From: Lonicera japonica
Lineage: Eukaryota; Streptophyta; Magnoliopsida; Dipsacales; Caprifoliaceae
Reading direction: 5' to 3'
DNA: 64,000 nt
Assembly: GCA_021464415.1 (NCBI GenBank)
Contig: CM038470.1
Span: forward strand, 12,970,394 to 13,034,393
Shown here: positions 45,338 to 55,254 of the stretch, in pieces
Layout: every line of letters begins with the position of its first letter
Numbering within the stretch: position 1 is the first letter of the stretch
The notes under the pieces: generated by a model
Told to the model about the DNA's origin: nothing
Databases searched by the model: none
What the model saw: only the letters and a program-made list of their open reading frames with translations
Made by a program: the position numbers and the translations under genes

Positions 45338-45433
45338 GTTCCTGAACTTTATTAGGGAAATAGGGTGGATTTGATCTTATTTGTGGAAATGGGGTTGGTT
45401 TAAAAACGCGGGTCAAAGTGGTAGTTTTAACTT

Positions 45434-45462
45434 TAAAAACGCTGGAATGACCAGCGTTTTTA
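45434..45462. repeat. Perfect 12-bp hairpin palindrome
   Basis: TAAAAACGCTGG (45434-45445), a 5-base spacer AATGA, then CCAGCGTTTTTA (45451-45462). It lies in a G-rich leader-like region near the suspected left end of the MULE. Confidence 0.8.
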
Positions 45463-45650
45463 TTCCGCCCAAAAATACACTCCACCATCATCTCCCACAT
45501 TCATCCTCACAGCAGTCCAAAACCACCATTTCCTTCAGCGTTTTATCCCTTAAAATTGTTGCTCCCATCAGCGATTTTATTGTTAAAATCGCTAACCCTA
45601 CTTTATCCTCACGCACAACTCTCTTCTTCTCCGTCTCCCTCGTTCGATAC

Positions 45651-45735
45651 GCCGCAGCAGCTCACCATTTCTCTCCCCCTCCCTTTCGCCGGAGCAGCTC
45701 ACCGTTTCTCTCCCCCTCCCTTTCGCCGGAGCAGG
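45651..45735. repeat. 37-bp tandem repeat, 2.3 copies
   Basis: Unit GCC(G)GAGCAGCTCACC followed by a CT-rich half ending CCCTCCCTTTC, at 45651-45687, 45688-45724 and a partial third. The surrounding 45480-45900 is CT-rich like a plant 5' UTR. 45901-47300 is AT-rich with no recognised gene. Confidence 0.8.
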
Positions 45736-47316
45736 TGACATCCTTTCCCCATCTTTGTCGTTTTCCATATCTCTCATTTCTCCCCGCCACAGCTCTCCTC
45801 CTTCCTCCCCCTCGAAGATCCGTGGTTTTCTAAACGAACCCCACAAAAAATCACATTCGGCATGCCCCTCTTCAATCCCAAGCAAGGTGATCTCCGACTC
45901 CCTCCTGACGAATTTAGTGTTTGATTTGTGTGGATTGTTATTTAGTATGGGTTTCAATTTTAAAATTGGTTGGTGCTTTTCATGTCTATGTATGTATGTG
46001 TTTGAGAACTTGATATGTGTATGTATATGTTTGATATTTGTTGTTGCTTGTTTTTTTTTATAAAAGATTTTTAGATATTGATCTCCATAATAATTGGAGT
46101 ACACAAACAACTTCACAGCAGCTTTCCAGAATAGAAGTACCCTTTTACATTATCTAAAAGAATTGTACATTCAGGAAAAATACATTTTTTAATTAGTTCA
46201 CGTTACAATAAAAAATCTACAACAAATCACAAAATTGGGTCTCTAATAAATCTGAAAAATATGATCATCAAAAACACCATTCCAAGATTGAAATGTCTTC
46301 AACACCTGCATCATTCTTAATTAATGGCTTCCACCGCTGAACTTACATTTCGAAAATCGTTGTCCCTAAATTTCTACGGGACAATACTTTCAATAAAGTG
46401 AAACTACAACTATCAGTAACATTTTTAGTCAGATATAAATTTCCATAAATAGGCAAAAAATATATGTAAAACTTATTGGAAAATTTAAGAGGCCTCATAG
46501 AGAATTGTTGCTGCTTTATATGTGTGTGTATGTATATATTTGATTTATTTGTTCAAAAGGTGCGGAAGTAAAAAGAGGAACATATAAGAAAAAGTATGGT
46601 CTGATTTTCACTTCATCTTTTATTTGTTCCAAATAATGTTGAATCTTGTTTTACTATAATTTGAGGGGAAAATATATGAGGAGATTACTTTTCCTTCCTT
46701 TTTATTTTGCCAATTACGTCTCCCAAACAATGGCAATGTGAATTTATAAATTATGCCATTAATGAAAGATTACAATGTTTTCCCTCTCCCGCATTTTGTC
46801 CAAAGAATCCATTTCTGAGTCACAGTGTAGCCATTATTAGACGAGCTATGACATTTATTGATTTTTCACACTAGTGTTGCATTCCATGAACGTGTCCATT
46901 TTTTATATTACTCATTTTTTTTATTTAATTTTGAAATAAATTTATAAGTATGTATATGATTGGTAACATAAATTTTCTTAACCATTTTGTAAGGTTTTTT
47001 TTTAACAACAGCAAAAAGTAAGTAGAACACAAACAATGTTGGCAACTTTAGAAATATAACAGCTATAAAATTTTGATTACTTATAATGTAGTTTCTCCTT
47101 TTATTTTCTTTTATGTGATAAAGCCATCTATTTAAATTTTGGTCAAAAAAGTAAAAGCCTTTACAATTACATGTACTCTTGTCCTTTTAAATTGACAATT
47201 TTGTATTTTTTTTAGAATACAGAGTTAAATTAAATATTTGTTGGTTAAAGAAATAGAGGTGATCAAGCATACACTTAGAGAAAGAGGGAAAAAATAAGTG
47301 ACTATATTTGTTTTTC

Positions 47317-47490
47317 TGATTAAGTTGTGGATTTTTATATATAATTTAATTTTAATTTGACTGGGAGATGAATTTGTTTGGTAAATTGTAAAACAATTTG
47401 ATAAACAGGTGAATATAAAAATACTGGATTGTTGTAAAAACAAACGGAACTCTGCCAAAATTTAAATAAATTATAAATTTTGTTACGTTG
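47317..47490. repeat. Dispersed intronic repeat, copies at 47317-47490, 49385-49545 and 49570-49690
   Basis: All three copies share GGGAGAT(G/A)AA(T/A)TTG, AACAGGTGAATATAAAAATAC and GTAAAAACAAACG(A/G)AACTCTG. One stands before the GRF gene and two lie in the PMD gene's large intron, suggesting local duplication inside the MULE. Confidence 0.75.
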
Positions 47491-47544
47491 AAAAAATAGT
47501 TTTATGATTAAGATGGGGATAATTATATATACTTTTTCGCATAA

Positions 47545-47982
47545 ATGTCTTCGAACTCTGGTTCTAATTCTAGATCATGTTCATACGCGACTTGTTTCTG
47601 TGGAGAAGTAGCTCCTATTAGAGTTTCATGGACTTTGAGAAACCCGAGTCGGAGACTCTTTGGTTGTAAAAAATATGGTAATAATGGATGCAACTTTTTT
47701 CACTGGGTTGATAAGGAGAAAACTGTTGAGGAAGAGATGAAAGAAGTTTGCGATCAAATAAGGTACATAGCGGTCCAAAAAGAAGATTGGAGGGCAGTTG
47801 TTGAAGGGGTGAAGGATTTGAACACCCGTTTGTTGAAGGGAATAGAAAAGGAGAGGGAAAAAAGAGAAAAAGTACAAAGAAAGTACGAGAGATGCAAAAA
47901 ATCACTCAAGTGTGCAAGTCTTATCATGTATTTGCTTGTGTTTTTACTTGTTGTGTCAGTTTTATGTAATTTGTTTAATTAG
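47545..47982 (+). CDS. GRF-type zinc finger protein with coiled coil and C-terminal membrane anchor
   Basis: 145 aa. Residues 17-54 form a GRF zinc finger: Cys17-x-Cys19, then TLRNPSRRLFGC ending at Cys41, Cys49 and NFFHWVD. A lysine/glutamate-rich coiled coil follows (about 56-118), then a hydrophobic helix (122-143, SLIMYLLVFLLVVSVLCNLF) that would anchor the tail in a membrane. GRF fingers bind single-stranded nucleic acid in better-known proteins; small plant GRF plus coiled coil plus tail-anchor proteins are numerous and often lie in transposons. A TATATATAC box at about 47526-47534 is close upstream. The frame is intact, unlike its neighbours. Biological role unknown; context suggests MULE cargo. 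Confidence 0.8.
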   Translation: MSSNSGSNSRSCSYATCFCGEVAPIRVSWTLRNPSRRLFGCKKYGNNGCNFFHWVDKEKTVEEEMKEVCDQIRYIAVQKEDWRAVVEGVKDLNTRLLKGIEKEREKREKVQRKYERCKKSLKCASLIMYLLVFLLVVSVLCNLFN

Positions 47983-48202
47983 GTGGTGTAGACTTATATG
48001 TGTAGGTTTGGAACTTGTTTGTTAATTATGTACATATGCGGTTCAAGTTGCTGCACATACAATATGTAATACGATATTATAATGTAATTTTATTAGTTAA
48101 TGAATGAATGTATATTGCATTTAAGTTATGTACACAAATTACTATTGGCAGATGAATTGATTATTACTTTATACCTAATGAACATATACATGAAATAGGT
48201 AT

Positions 48203-50205
48203 TTGCTAATGGATCCTGGTCCAGAGGATCGCCGTCTGTTATATTTACAGGGCCATCATAGGTCTTTCGCGATATGGGATGGCCATGACCCTGCATTGTT
48301 GGAACCACGTAGGAGCGATACAGAGTTTAGCAGGCCCGATGGAGAGCGTATTATCCTGCCTGAGAGGGTCCAACGTATACTATTACGTGCAGGCCTTTAC
48401 GGAGTGTACCGCGTAGGTCATATTCAGTATGATCGCGCACTGATTACATCATTGGTGGAGCGGTGGTGACAGGAAACGCATGCGTTTCATCTACCTGTTG
48501 GAGAGTGCACTATCACACTCCAAGATGTCGCGATACTTCTCGTATTACCCATTGATGGCCATGCCATTACTGCCCCTCTATTAGATGCTTCACCAGCTGA
48601 CGTGTGTAAGCGCGTATTGGGCGTCCGACCACTGGATCACGCTTTTAGGAATTCAAAGCTGAAGCTATCCTAGATAGCTGATACATTTCGAGAGATACCT
48701 ACCCATGATGCCGAAGATGTTGTTGTCGAGCGATACACTTGTGTGTGGATTGCACAATCGCTTGGCGGTTCGATTTTAACTGATAAGTCCTCGTCATTTA
48801 TCAAAGTGTCATTCTCCCACTACTTCAGGATTTAAATAGGGTGGGTAATTATAGTTGGGGGAATGCAGCACTTGTGGTCTTGTATAGGGAGATGTGTCGA
48901 GGCACTCGTATCAGATCCAAGTAGATTGCAGGCCCATTGATGTTGTTACAGGTATAAATTAAGGCTAAATTTAAAAAAAAAAATTAGATCTACAATTTAT
49001 ACGGTCGATAATATATTATGATTTTTTTTAGTTATGGTGTTGGGAGAGATTGTCTCAGCTTCGCCCCTAACGGGTCGATATAGTTATTACTGAGGAGGGG
49101 GTAGTTCATTCGATTAATAGACCACCACACGGAGCCAGGTTTGATGATACAAAATAAGACATTTGTCAATATGGGTTACGATTTGATGTTTGACACCCCA
49201 CATTTATTTAATACAGGTGGCGGACGAGGTTTTCACTCGAGCAAACTCCGATACATGTTTTGACGCATTATAGGGACCAACTAGATCGTATGCGAGCGGA
49301 GCATGTTATTCTAATTATTATAATATTAATTAGTATCAATGAATTAGTATGAGAATGAATTATTATAATCTTATTTTCTTTTATGATTAAGTTGTGGATA
49401 ATTATACATAATTTATTTTTAGTTTGATTGGGAGATAAACTTGTTTGAATTGTTTGTAAAATACTTGATTAACAGGTGAATATAAAAATACGGGATTACT
49501 GTAAAAACAAACGAAACTCTGCCGAAATTTAGAAAAAAATATAATTTTGAACTATTGTTTATTGTTTTATGATTACATTGGGAGATGAATTTGTGGTATA
49601 TATTGTAAAATACTTGTTGAACATGTGAATATTAAAATACTGGGTTATTGTAAAAACAAACGAAACTCTGTCGAAATTTAGACAATATAAATTGAGTTAC
49701 ATTGAACAGGTGAATATTAATGATACTCATAAGTTGTAGTTAATACTTTACAGATGATCTGGCAGCCGTACACCGCACATGTTACGGCAATATTGCCTCC
49801 TTATTGTCTTGCTGGCCAGGCTGTATGGCGGACGCGATCACCCCTTATCTGCTTTGAGATTGTGGAGTGGCACCTCCCTGACAGAGTGATGCGGCAATTT
49901 GGACTACAACAGAACATCCCTATCGATTTTGACACAAGTGAGCAATTGCACAATACAGATCTTAGGGGGAGGGGGCGAGGATATCATATTGATTGGATGT
50001 AGTATCACCGTGACTTCATTGCCTTTTGGGACCGCCGACACAAGCATGTAGTTAACGCGGATGTGTTGCAGGGCTCAATTTAGTACGACCATCCTTACAT
50101 GGTTTGGTTTCGTACCGTTACTCGACGTTTCATACTTGCGGCGCCTGACCATCCTCCCGAGTTCGGTCCTGAGCCAGTAGGGGTGACATTGGAGATTTTG
50201 GTAAA
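48203..50205 (+). pseudogene. Plant mobile domain (PMD, MAIN-like) gene, decayed
   Basis: The first block (48203-48955) contains LYLQGHHRSFAIWDG, HAFHLPVGECTITLQDVAIL, then a WIAQSLGGSILTD stretch and, after a shift near 48825, VGNYSWGNAALVVLYREMCR. The second starts at about 49033 (WCWERLSQLRP). The third (49754-50205) contains WQPYTAHVTAILPPYC, FEIVEWHLPDRVMRQFG and QQNIPIDFD. These are the successive motifs of the PMD (PF10536), found in MAIN/MAIL1 and in MULE and Ty3/gypsy elements; MAIN-type proteins act with the phosphatase PP7L in silencing and genome stability. Stops near 48468, 48672, 48940, 49069, 50000 and 50081, plus the frameshift, make it a pseudogene. Introns are suggested at 48956-49032 and about 49220-49753. 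Confidence 0.8.
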
Positions 50206-50285
50206 CTCTAATTGATTATATCAAATGTATTTTCTAATTTTTTCATATTTTTATTTTATATTTATAATGGAGTTTTAATGGTACA

Positions 50286-50780
50286 GGGTGATGCACTTGC
50301 TAAGATATATGCATTGGCTATGAACCATCCTTTGCGATCTATCACAGGAGATTCCACATCGGAGGAGATATCTGACATAGCACATAGTGCTCTTGTTACT
50401 GTTCGACAAGAGTTTCGGCTATCTGTTGATCCATTACAGGTCCACGAACCTGTACCCGACCCGATCCCACAACCCTCTCGCCGTCGTCAGAGGCGACCCA
50501 CTACCAATACCAGTACTACTACTACCACGTTACCCTATCCCAGTACTGCTACTACTAGTCCGTTACCCATTCCCACTACCACGACCACTAGTACTAGTAC
50601 TACTACCTCATTACCCATTCCCACTACTACTACTCTTCCTCCTTTACCCATTCCCACTACTACTACTATTCCTTTACCTATTCCCACTACCACGACCATT
50701 AGTACTAGTACTACAACCTCATTACCCATTCCCACTACTACTACTACTCCTTTACCCATTCCCACTACCACGACGACTAG

Positions 50781-50816
<36 letters not shown>

Positions 50817-51612
50817 CTCATTACCCATTCCCACTACTACTACTACTCCTTTACCCATTCCCACTACCACGACGACTAGTACTACTACTACTACTACCTC
50901 ATTACCCATTCCCACTACTACTTCTCTTCCTTTACCTATTCCCACTATTACGACCATTAGTACTAGTACTACTACCTCATTACCCATTCCCACTACTACT
51001 CCTCCTCCTTTACCCATTCCCATTACCACGACCACTAGTACTAGTACTACTACCTCATTACCCATTCCCACCACTACTACTATTACTACTCATTTACCCA
51101 TTCCCATTACCTCGACCACTAGTACTGCTACTACCTCATTACCCATTCCCACTACTACTACTCCTTTACCCATTCCCACTACCTCAATCACTAGTACTAC
51201 TACCTCATTACCCATTCCCACCACCTTTTTTTCTCCATCGCCCCCCGACTTATCACAGGCAGATACACTCCCTACCATATTCAAGGATTTTGACATGGGA
51301 CAGTATGTCTCTATATTGACGACAAACACATTATTTACTTCACCACACATATCACAGCAGATTTCGCTCGTACATTCACAGTCACCGACAGTTACACCCA
51401 TGGAGCATGCTGAGGGGTTGACACAGGTGGTCATACCAGAGGTTATAAATGCACCTGTGGTACCTATCGGTATAGGTCGAAGGAGAGGTAGACCGAGGGG
51501 TAGGGCTACGAACAAGGGAAAAGGTGCTGGTGTAGAGGCACACACCCATACGGAGGTTGAGACAGATGAGAGGCCTAAGAGGAAGAGAAAAAAACCTAGT
51601 TGTGGTATCTAG
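50286..51612 (+). CDS. Thr/Pro-repeat C-terminal exon of the PMD-type gene, with an AT-hook-like tail
   Basis: Open from the acceptor TGGTACAG (ending 50285) to TAG at 51610-51612, about 441 residues. It starts GDALAKIYALAMNHPLRSIT and likely continues the PMD gene across an intron from 50200. Residues encoded by 50510-51235 are a degenerate repeat of (S)LPIPTTTTT with TSTSTTT spacers. After a short unique stretch the tail is very basic, with RRRGRPRGR (AT-hook-like) and RPKRKRKK (a likely nuclear signal). The frame survives through 700 bp of repeats although the upstream PMD exons are broken. A DNA-binding, nuclear role is inferred from the tail only. It is not clear that it is translated. 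Confidence 0.6.
50510..51235. repeat. Minisatellite encoding the LPIPTTTT repeat
   Basis: About nine imperfect units of roughly 70-85 bp built on TTACCCATTCCCACTACTAC with ACT/AGT triplet runs (for example 50776-50813). Likely to vary in length between individuals. Confidence 0.85.
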
Positions 51613-52122
51613 TAGGTTTATTGTTGATAATTACTATTGTACTCAGATATTTGTTTTGCTTAGTTGTAATATTTTATTAGATGATAAAATGGTTTGTATT
51701 AATGAGTTGCCAATCCACTGCAAATAGGACTACAATAGCTTAATTTTTTGATACAAATAATATAAAAATATATATAATAAGGTTCAGTGATAGGTTAAAT
51801 CATAATTTCCTGGTAGACAATGTGTTTCCATATCAACCAACTGTATAAACTGGCACGTAATTACTACAAAACTTGGTTTATGGTATTTAATATCACAGAT
51901 ATAATATTATAACACGTGACTCGAAAAACCATTACATCATGTATGCATAAACACAAACATAGCAAAACATATTAGGTAACAGGCAAATAATACATTCATA
52001 TATACTAAATAAGATGATCAGATGATAATTGGTGGACATCAATTGAAAAGATCATATCGCCTTCTTTCTCGTTAATATTTACCATTACCAGTATGGCAGA
52101 AGTTTCCTTATTTTGCGTGTTT
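51613..52122. other. Intergenic stretch between convergent MULE genes
   Basis: AT-rich; no coding signal. It presumably holds the 3' ends of the plus-strand PMD-type gene and the minus-strand unknown gene. Confidence 0.4.
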
Positions 52123-52815
52123 TCAATTAGTTTTCATTTGCATTTGTGCATCTGGAGTCGTTGCCATTTCTTCAGTATTGTACTCATCACCTGTATTTAA
52201 GGACTTTGCTTTCCATATAGCAGTTTGACATACATTGTTTAGCAAATCTTCTAGGTCGTGTCCATGCAAAGATCCATTTGCATTGGTTACCCATTCAAAC
52301 TGAGTTACTTCATGACGACCGTTGTCCATTAGAGGCTTATTCGAGTTAAACTTTGCTATCAAAAGTACATGTCTATTAATTGGCTCCGTCAATGGATGTA
52401 GTGAGCTATGTCCAGATGCAACCACCCTCCAGTGTTCACCAAATACTTTAAACCAGAACTTGTCAAAGAGAGTGTAGTCGTAGTATACCCATTTATCCCA
52501 TGTAATATATAAATGTGGTGAGAAGACAATAGACATGTGATAAGTATTTAGCAAGTACCACAAGTAGACATAAAACAAAGGCGTCCATGAGTACAAATAC
52601 ACGAACGCAAGCGGTGAACGATAGGGGAAGTCAAGATTCGGCCATTGATATAGAAAAGATCTTGGCCTCAAAAGAGGAGATAGAGTTCGCAATAAGCCTT
52701 CATACATTGATATGATTATAGTAGCTCGATTTCTCCTTAATCGAGCTCGTATTTCTCCTTGAATTTCTACTGGAAGGAGCGGAATCAAATCATCAATTAT
52801 GAATGAGTTGCTCAT
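52123..52815 (-). CDS. Unrecognised 230-aa protein in the MULE region
   Basis: I do not recognise this family. The frame is intact, with ATG at 52813-52815 and TAA at 52123. The N-terminus (MSNSFIIDDLIPLLPVEIQG) resembles a short F-box-like or docking helix. The centre (about 65-110) is very rich in Tyr, Trp and Phe (FVYLYSWTPLFYVYLWYLLN), hydrophobic enough for a membrane segment or a buried core. Then WDKWVYYDYTLFDKFWFKVFG and a C-terminal half with VTQFEWVTNANGSLHGHDLE and a polar tail. It lies 0.5 kb from the PMD-type gene, convergent with it, and is co-oriented with the MULE transposase. Its open frame among decayed neighbours suggests either later arrival or recent selection; a non-coding chance ORF of this size and composition is unlikely. 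Confidence 0.6.
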   Translation of the reverse strand: MSNSFIIDDLIPLLPVEIQGEIRARLRRNRATIIISMYEGLLRTLSPLLRPRSFLYQWPNLDFPYRSPLAFVYLYSWTPLFYVYLWYLLNTYHMSIVFSPHLYITWDKWVYYDYTLFDKFWFKVFGEHWRVVASGHSSLHPLTEPINRHVLLIAKFNSNKPLMDNGRHEVTQFEWVTNANGSLHGHDLEDLLNNVCQTAIWKAKSLNTGDEYNTEEMATTPDAQMQMKTN

Positions 52816-53286
52816 GTTTTTTTATAGTAAGATAGGGGTAAGATGATTGTTAAATTTTTGTAGTGAGATTGGAATGAGCTGAGAGTAATATGACTACGCT
52901 TCTTATATAGGACTATAATCACTGACAAGCATGCGTTTGTACAGTGTAAATCTTCAGTATATCTTTAATTGTTTAATATGGGAAAAAGGAGTGACTTGAT
53001 GAAATCACTGAAAAAGTAAATAAGATTGGACCAGTCACTGCTTTTTTGCAGGACTACTTTCTAGAGCAATGTTAACCCATTCACTTAAACATTGCACATA
53101 AAACAAAGTAAAGCATATTAATACATTAGATTAAACATTACATATTAAAATGGATGTCTGGTTGGTACAGTCATAGCCAAACTTCGAAAATACAACATTA
53201 CGAGTGTTGTAGTTAAAACATTACACATGATACAATGTAAAGCATATTAAGACATTAACTTAAATATTATATATTAAAATCAAATA

Positions 53287-53884
53287 TTAATTGATAGAGT
53301 CCTTGAGAAACTGCCAGTACAATATGTAGGGGAAGTTGACACCTTCTTCCACCAAGTACATGAGATGAGCGTGTTCTTGCTGCATGAAAGATAAGATAGA
53401 AAAAATGTGCATTAGATACCGTACAAATAATGATGAGCAAAATTAAAATAAATTATAATTGTTAAAGTAACCTTTTACCATTTCCCTTTCAACATCACCG
53501 TAAAATTTTGTCAAGTAGTGGCTCTGTTGAGCAGGAGATAGAGTGATATATTTTGGATGAGGGGAAGGCATTTCCTTCTCATTGTAAAAACGGTGAAATT
53601 TTTTCACCGCTTGGTTCAACCTTTGCCCACAGTTGAGCTAGATGATCAGGCATGATAACCCTGTCTTTCCACAAGGAATTCGAGTTCTTAGGTGCTACAT
53701 TAAAAATTCTAGCCATTTCTTCCCATGTTCGTGGATTATCCCGCTCAAACCACTTACCATTATGAGTGATTTTTTTCCATGCCTCACACAACAAAATTAC
53801 ATCTGGTGTTTCAAATCCATTTAGATCGTCAGATTGGTTGTTATTGTCATTGTTTGTTGAGAGTGAGATGAAAAAAATTGACAA
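53287..53884 (-). pseudogene. Unrecognised two-exon gene with a 1-base frameshift, MULE region
   Basis: Exon 1 (53884-53479) starts MSIFFISLSTNNDNNNQSDD and contains CEAWKKITHNGKW, RTWEEMARIFNV and SLWKDRVIMPDHLAQLWAKV. The frame then shifts near 53617 and continues with FHRFYNEKEMPSPHPKYITL and QQSHYLTKFYGDVEREM. Exon 2 (53380-53287) reads QEHAHLMYLVEEGVNFPYIL and ends at a TAA. The donor (ATG then GTAAAAGG) and acceptor (TCATGCAG) are usable. Trp spacing in the first half is loosely like a Myb/SANT-type helix bundle, but I cannot name the family. Same strand as the transposase. Confidence 0.5.
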
Positions 53885-54312
53885 ACATATGATGCTTAAA
53901 TAATGTTTACATAGGCGTGCCTTACTACAGTATAGTTGTTGGAGCGCATGTGAGACTAATTACTGCTATGACACTTAGATGACAATACACTGCACTGACA
54001 CTGATATGACAATACGAAGCAGTCTGACTGAGATGATAATACACTAGTATGACTTACAATAAGGCACAGTATGCTATGCAATATCAGCAATCCTGACATT
54101 GAAGGTTGATATAAAAAAGATTTGTTGCTTTATATTCAATTTTTAAAGGGGCATTTCCATTATATTCTAAGGTATGTGAGAGTAATTAAATTAAGTTATT
54201 GTAGTTAGTAACAAATGTAAAACATAATAAAATTAAATGCGTTGTGCAAATTAATATAAATAAATATCCGAAAAACAGAAAGTTTGAAATTTTACAAATT
54301 AAAGCAGCATGT
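53885..54312. other. Spacer downstream of the MULE transposase
   Basis: No gene seen; presumably the transposase 3' UTR and an intergenic gap. Confidence 0.35.
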
Positions 54313-54644
54313 TTACTTATAAGGTAACAACAATTGCTTATTCTTCTTTCTGGGACAAGTGCATCGATCATGCCCGGCCTCCCCACAAATCCAACAATGG
54401 TTAGACCTTTGACGATCGCTTACATCCATCTCGTTATGAATGCGCTTAGATGGACAACACTTTTGATGCAACATATTTGGATTAGGGATTAAAACACTAG
54501 CATCTCTATTAGGTAAACAGTCATCCCAATAATCTTCAGGCAAATCAGGATGCAATATACGAGAATAGGTGGCAACGTACGCCTTAAGACTCAAGTCTTC
54601 GTGAATTAAATACTTTGGATCTACCCGTAGTTCACTATACACCG
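54313..54644 (-). pseudogene. MULE transposase, C-terminal part (after the SWIM finger)
   Basis: Reads KYLIHEDLSLKAYVATYSRI, then YWDDCLPN, a basic PSKRIHNEMDVSDRQRSNH stretch, and a CX2CX4HX4C knuckle (CWICGEAGHDRCTC), ending at a TAA at 54313. These motifs always follow the SWIM finger in MuDR-type transposases. The piece joins the sequence at 60688 once the gypsy element and one copy of its CACCG target duplication are ignored. Confidence 0.88.
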
Positions 54645-55254
54645 TGTCACGGGGCGTCCTTTGATGGCACAAAGGAGGCCACGTGAACGACCGTGCTAAC
54701 CGATAGCACGGTTGAATGTGATCGAATTTTATTAACAATCAACGAACAACATGCAACAACAGTAATTTGAAAGAGAGCGTGAGCACAAATTGAGATTACT
54801 TCATTGCAAGAAAATGAGATTACATGAAAAGCTATTACAATTCGAAAGAAAGTAAGAGCTTGAAAGTAAGTGCTAAACAACGTGCACTGTTAGGCAACTC
54901 GGGTGTGAGGCAGATAGTCTTATCCCCACATATAACCACTTAATGAAAATACCAGAGTGGTAGCAGTGCACGTTGGGTCTTACAAGTTACAAGAAAACTA
55001 TTACAAAGGAAATGAAATGCAATTACAAGGAAAATTCCTAAATCTAGTTACATGGAAACAACAATATTTACATAAGGGAAACTTAAACAGAATAATAAAA
55101 CTAGATGATGTGCTGCGCTCGGGCGCGTGCACGGTGCTGATGAAGCGCAATCGATCATTGCCTGTTGGGCCGTGCTGCGCTCGGGCGCAAGCACGGTGCT
55201 GATGAAGTATTGTCGGTGTCGGTCACGAGTGCTGTTGGAAGGCACCCCGTGACA
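54645..55254 (-). repeat. 3' LTR of the gypsy element
   Basis: 610 bp. It contains the last codons and stop (55155) of the pol frame. A GTGCTGCGCTCGGGCGC motif is repeated at about 55109-55125 and 55162-55178. Confidence 0.95.

Noticed and set aside
45381..45833. 150-aa frame in the CT-rich MULE leader
   Set aside because: Low-complexity Ser/Pro/Leu translation of a tandem CT-rich repeat; looks like 5' UTR.
50387..51319. 310-aa Leu/Pro/Tyr-rich plus-strand frame and the 179-aa Val/Gly-rich minus frame
   Set aside because: Shadow frames of the LPIPTTTT minisatellite.
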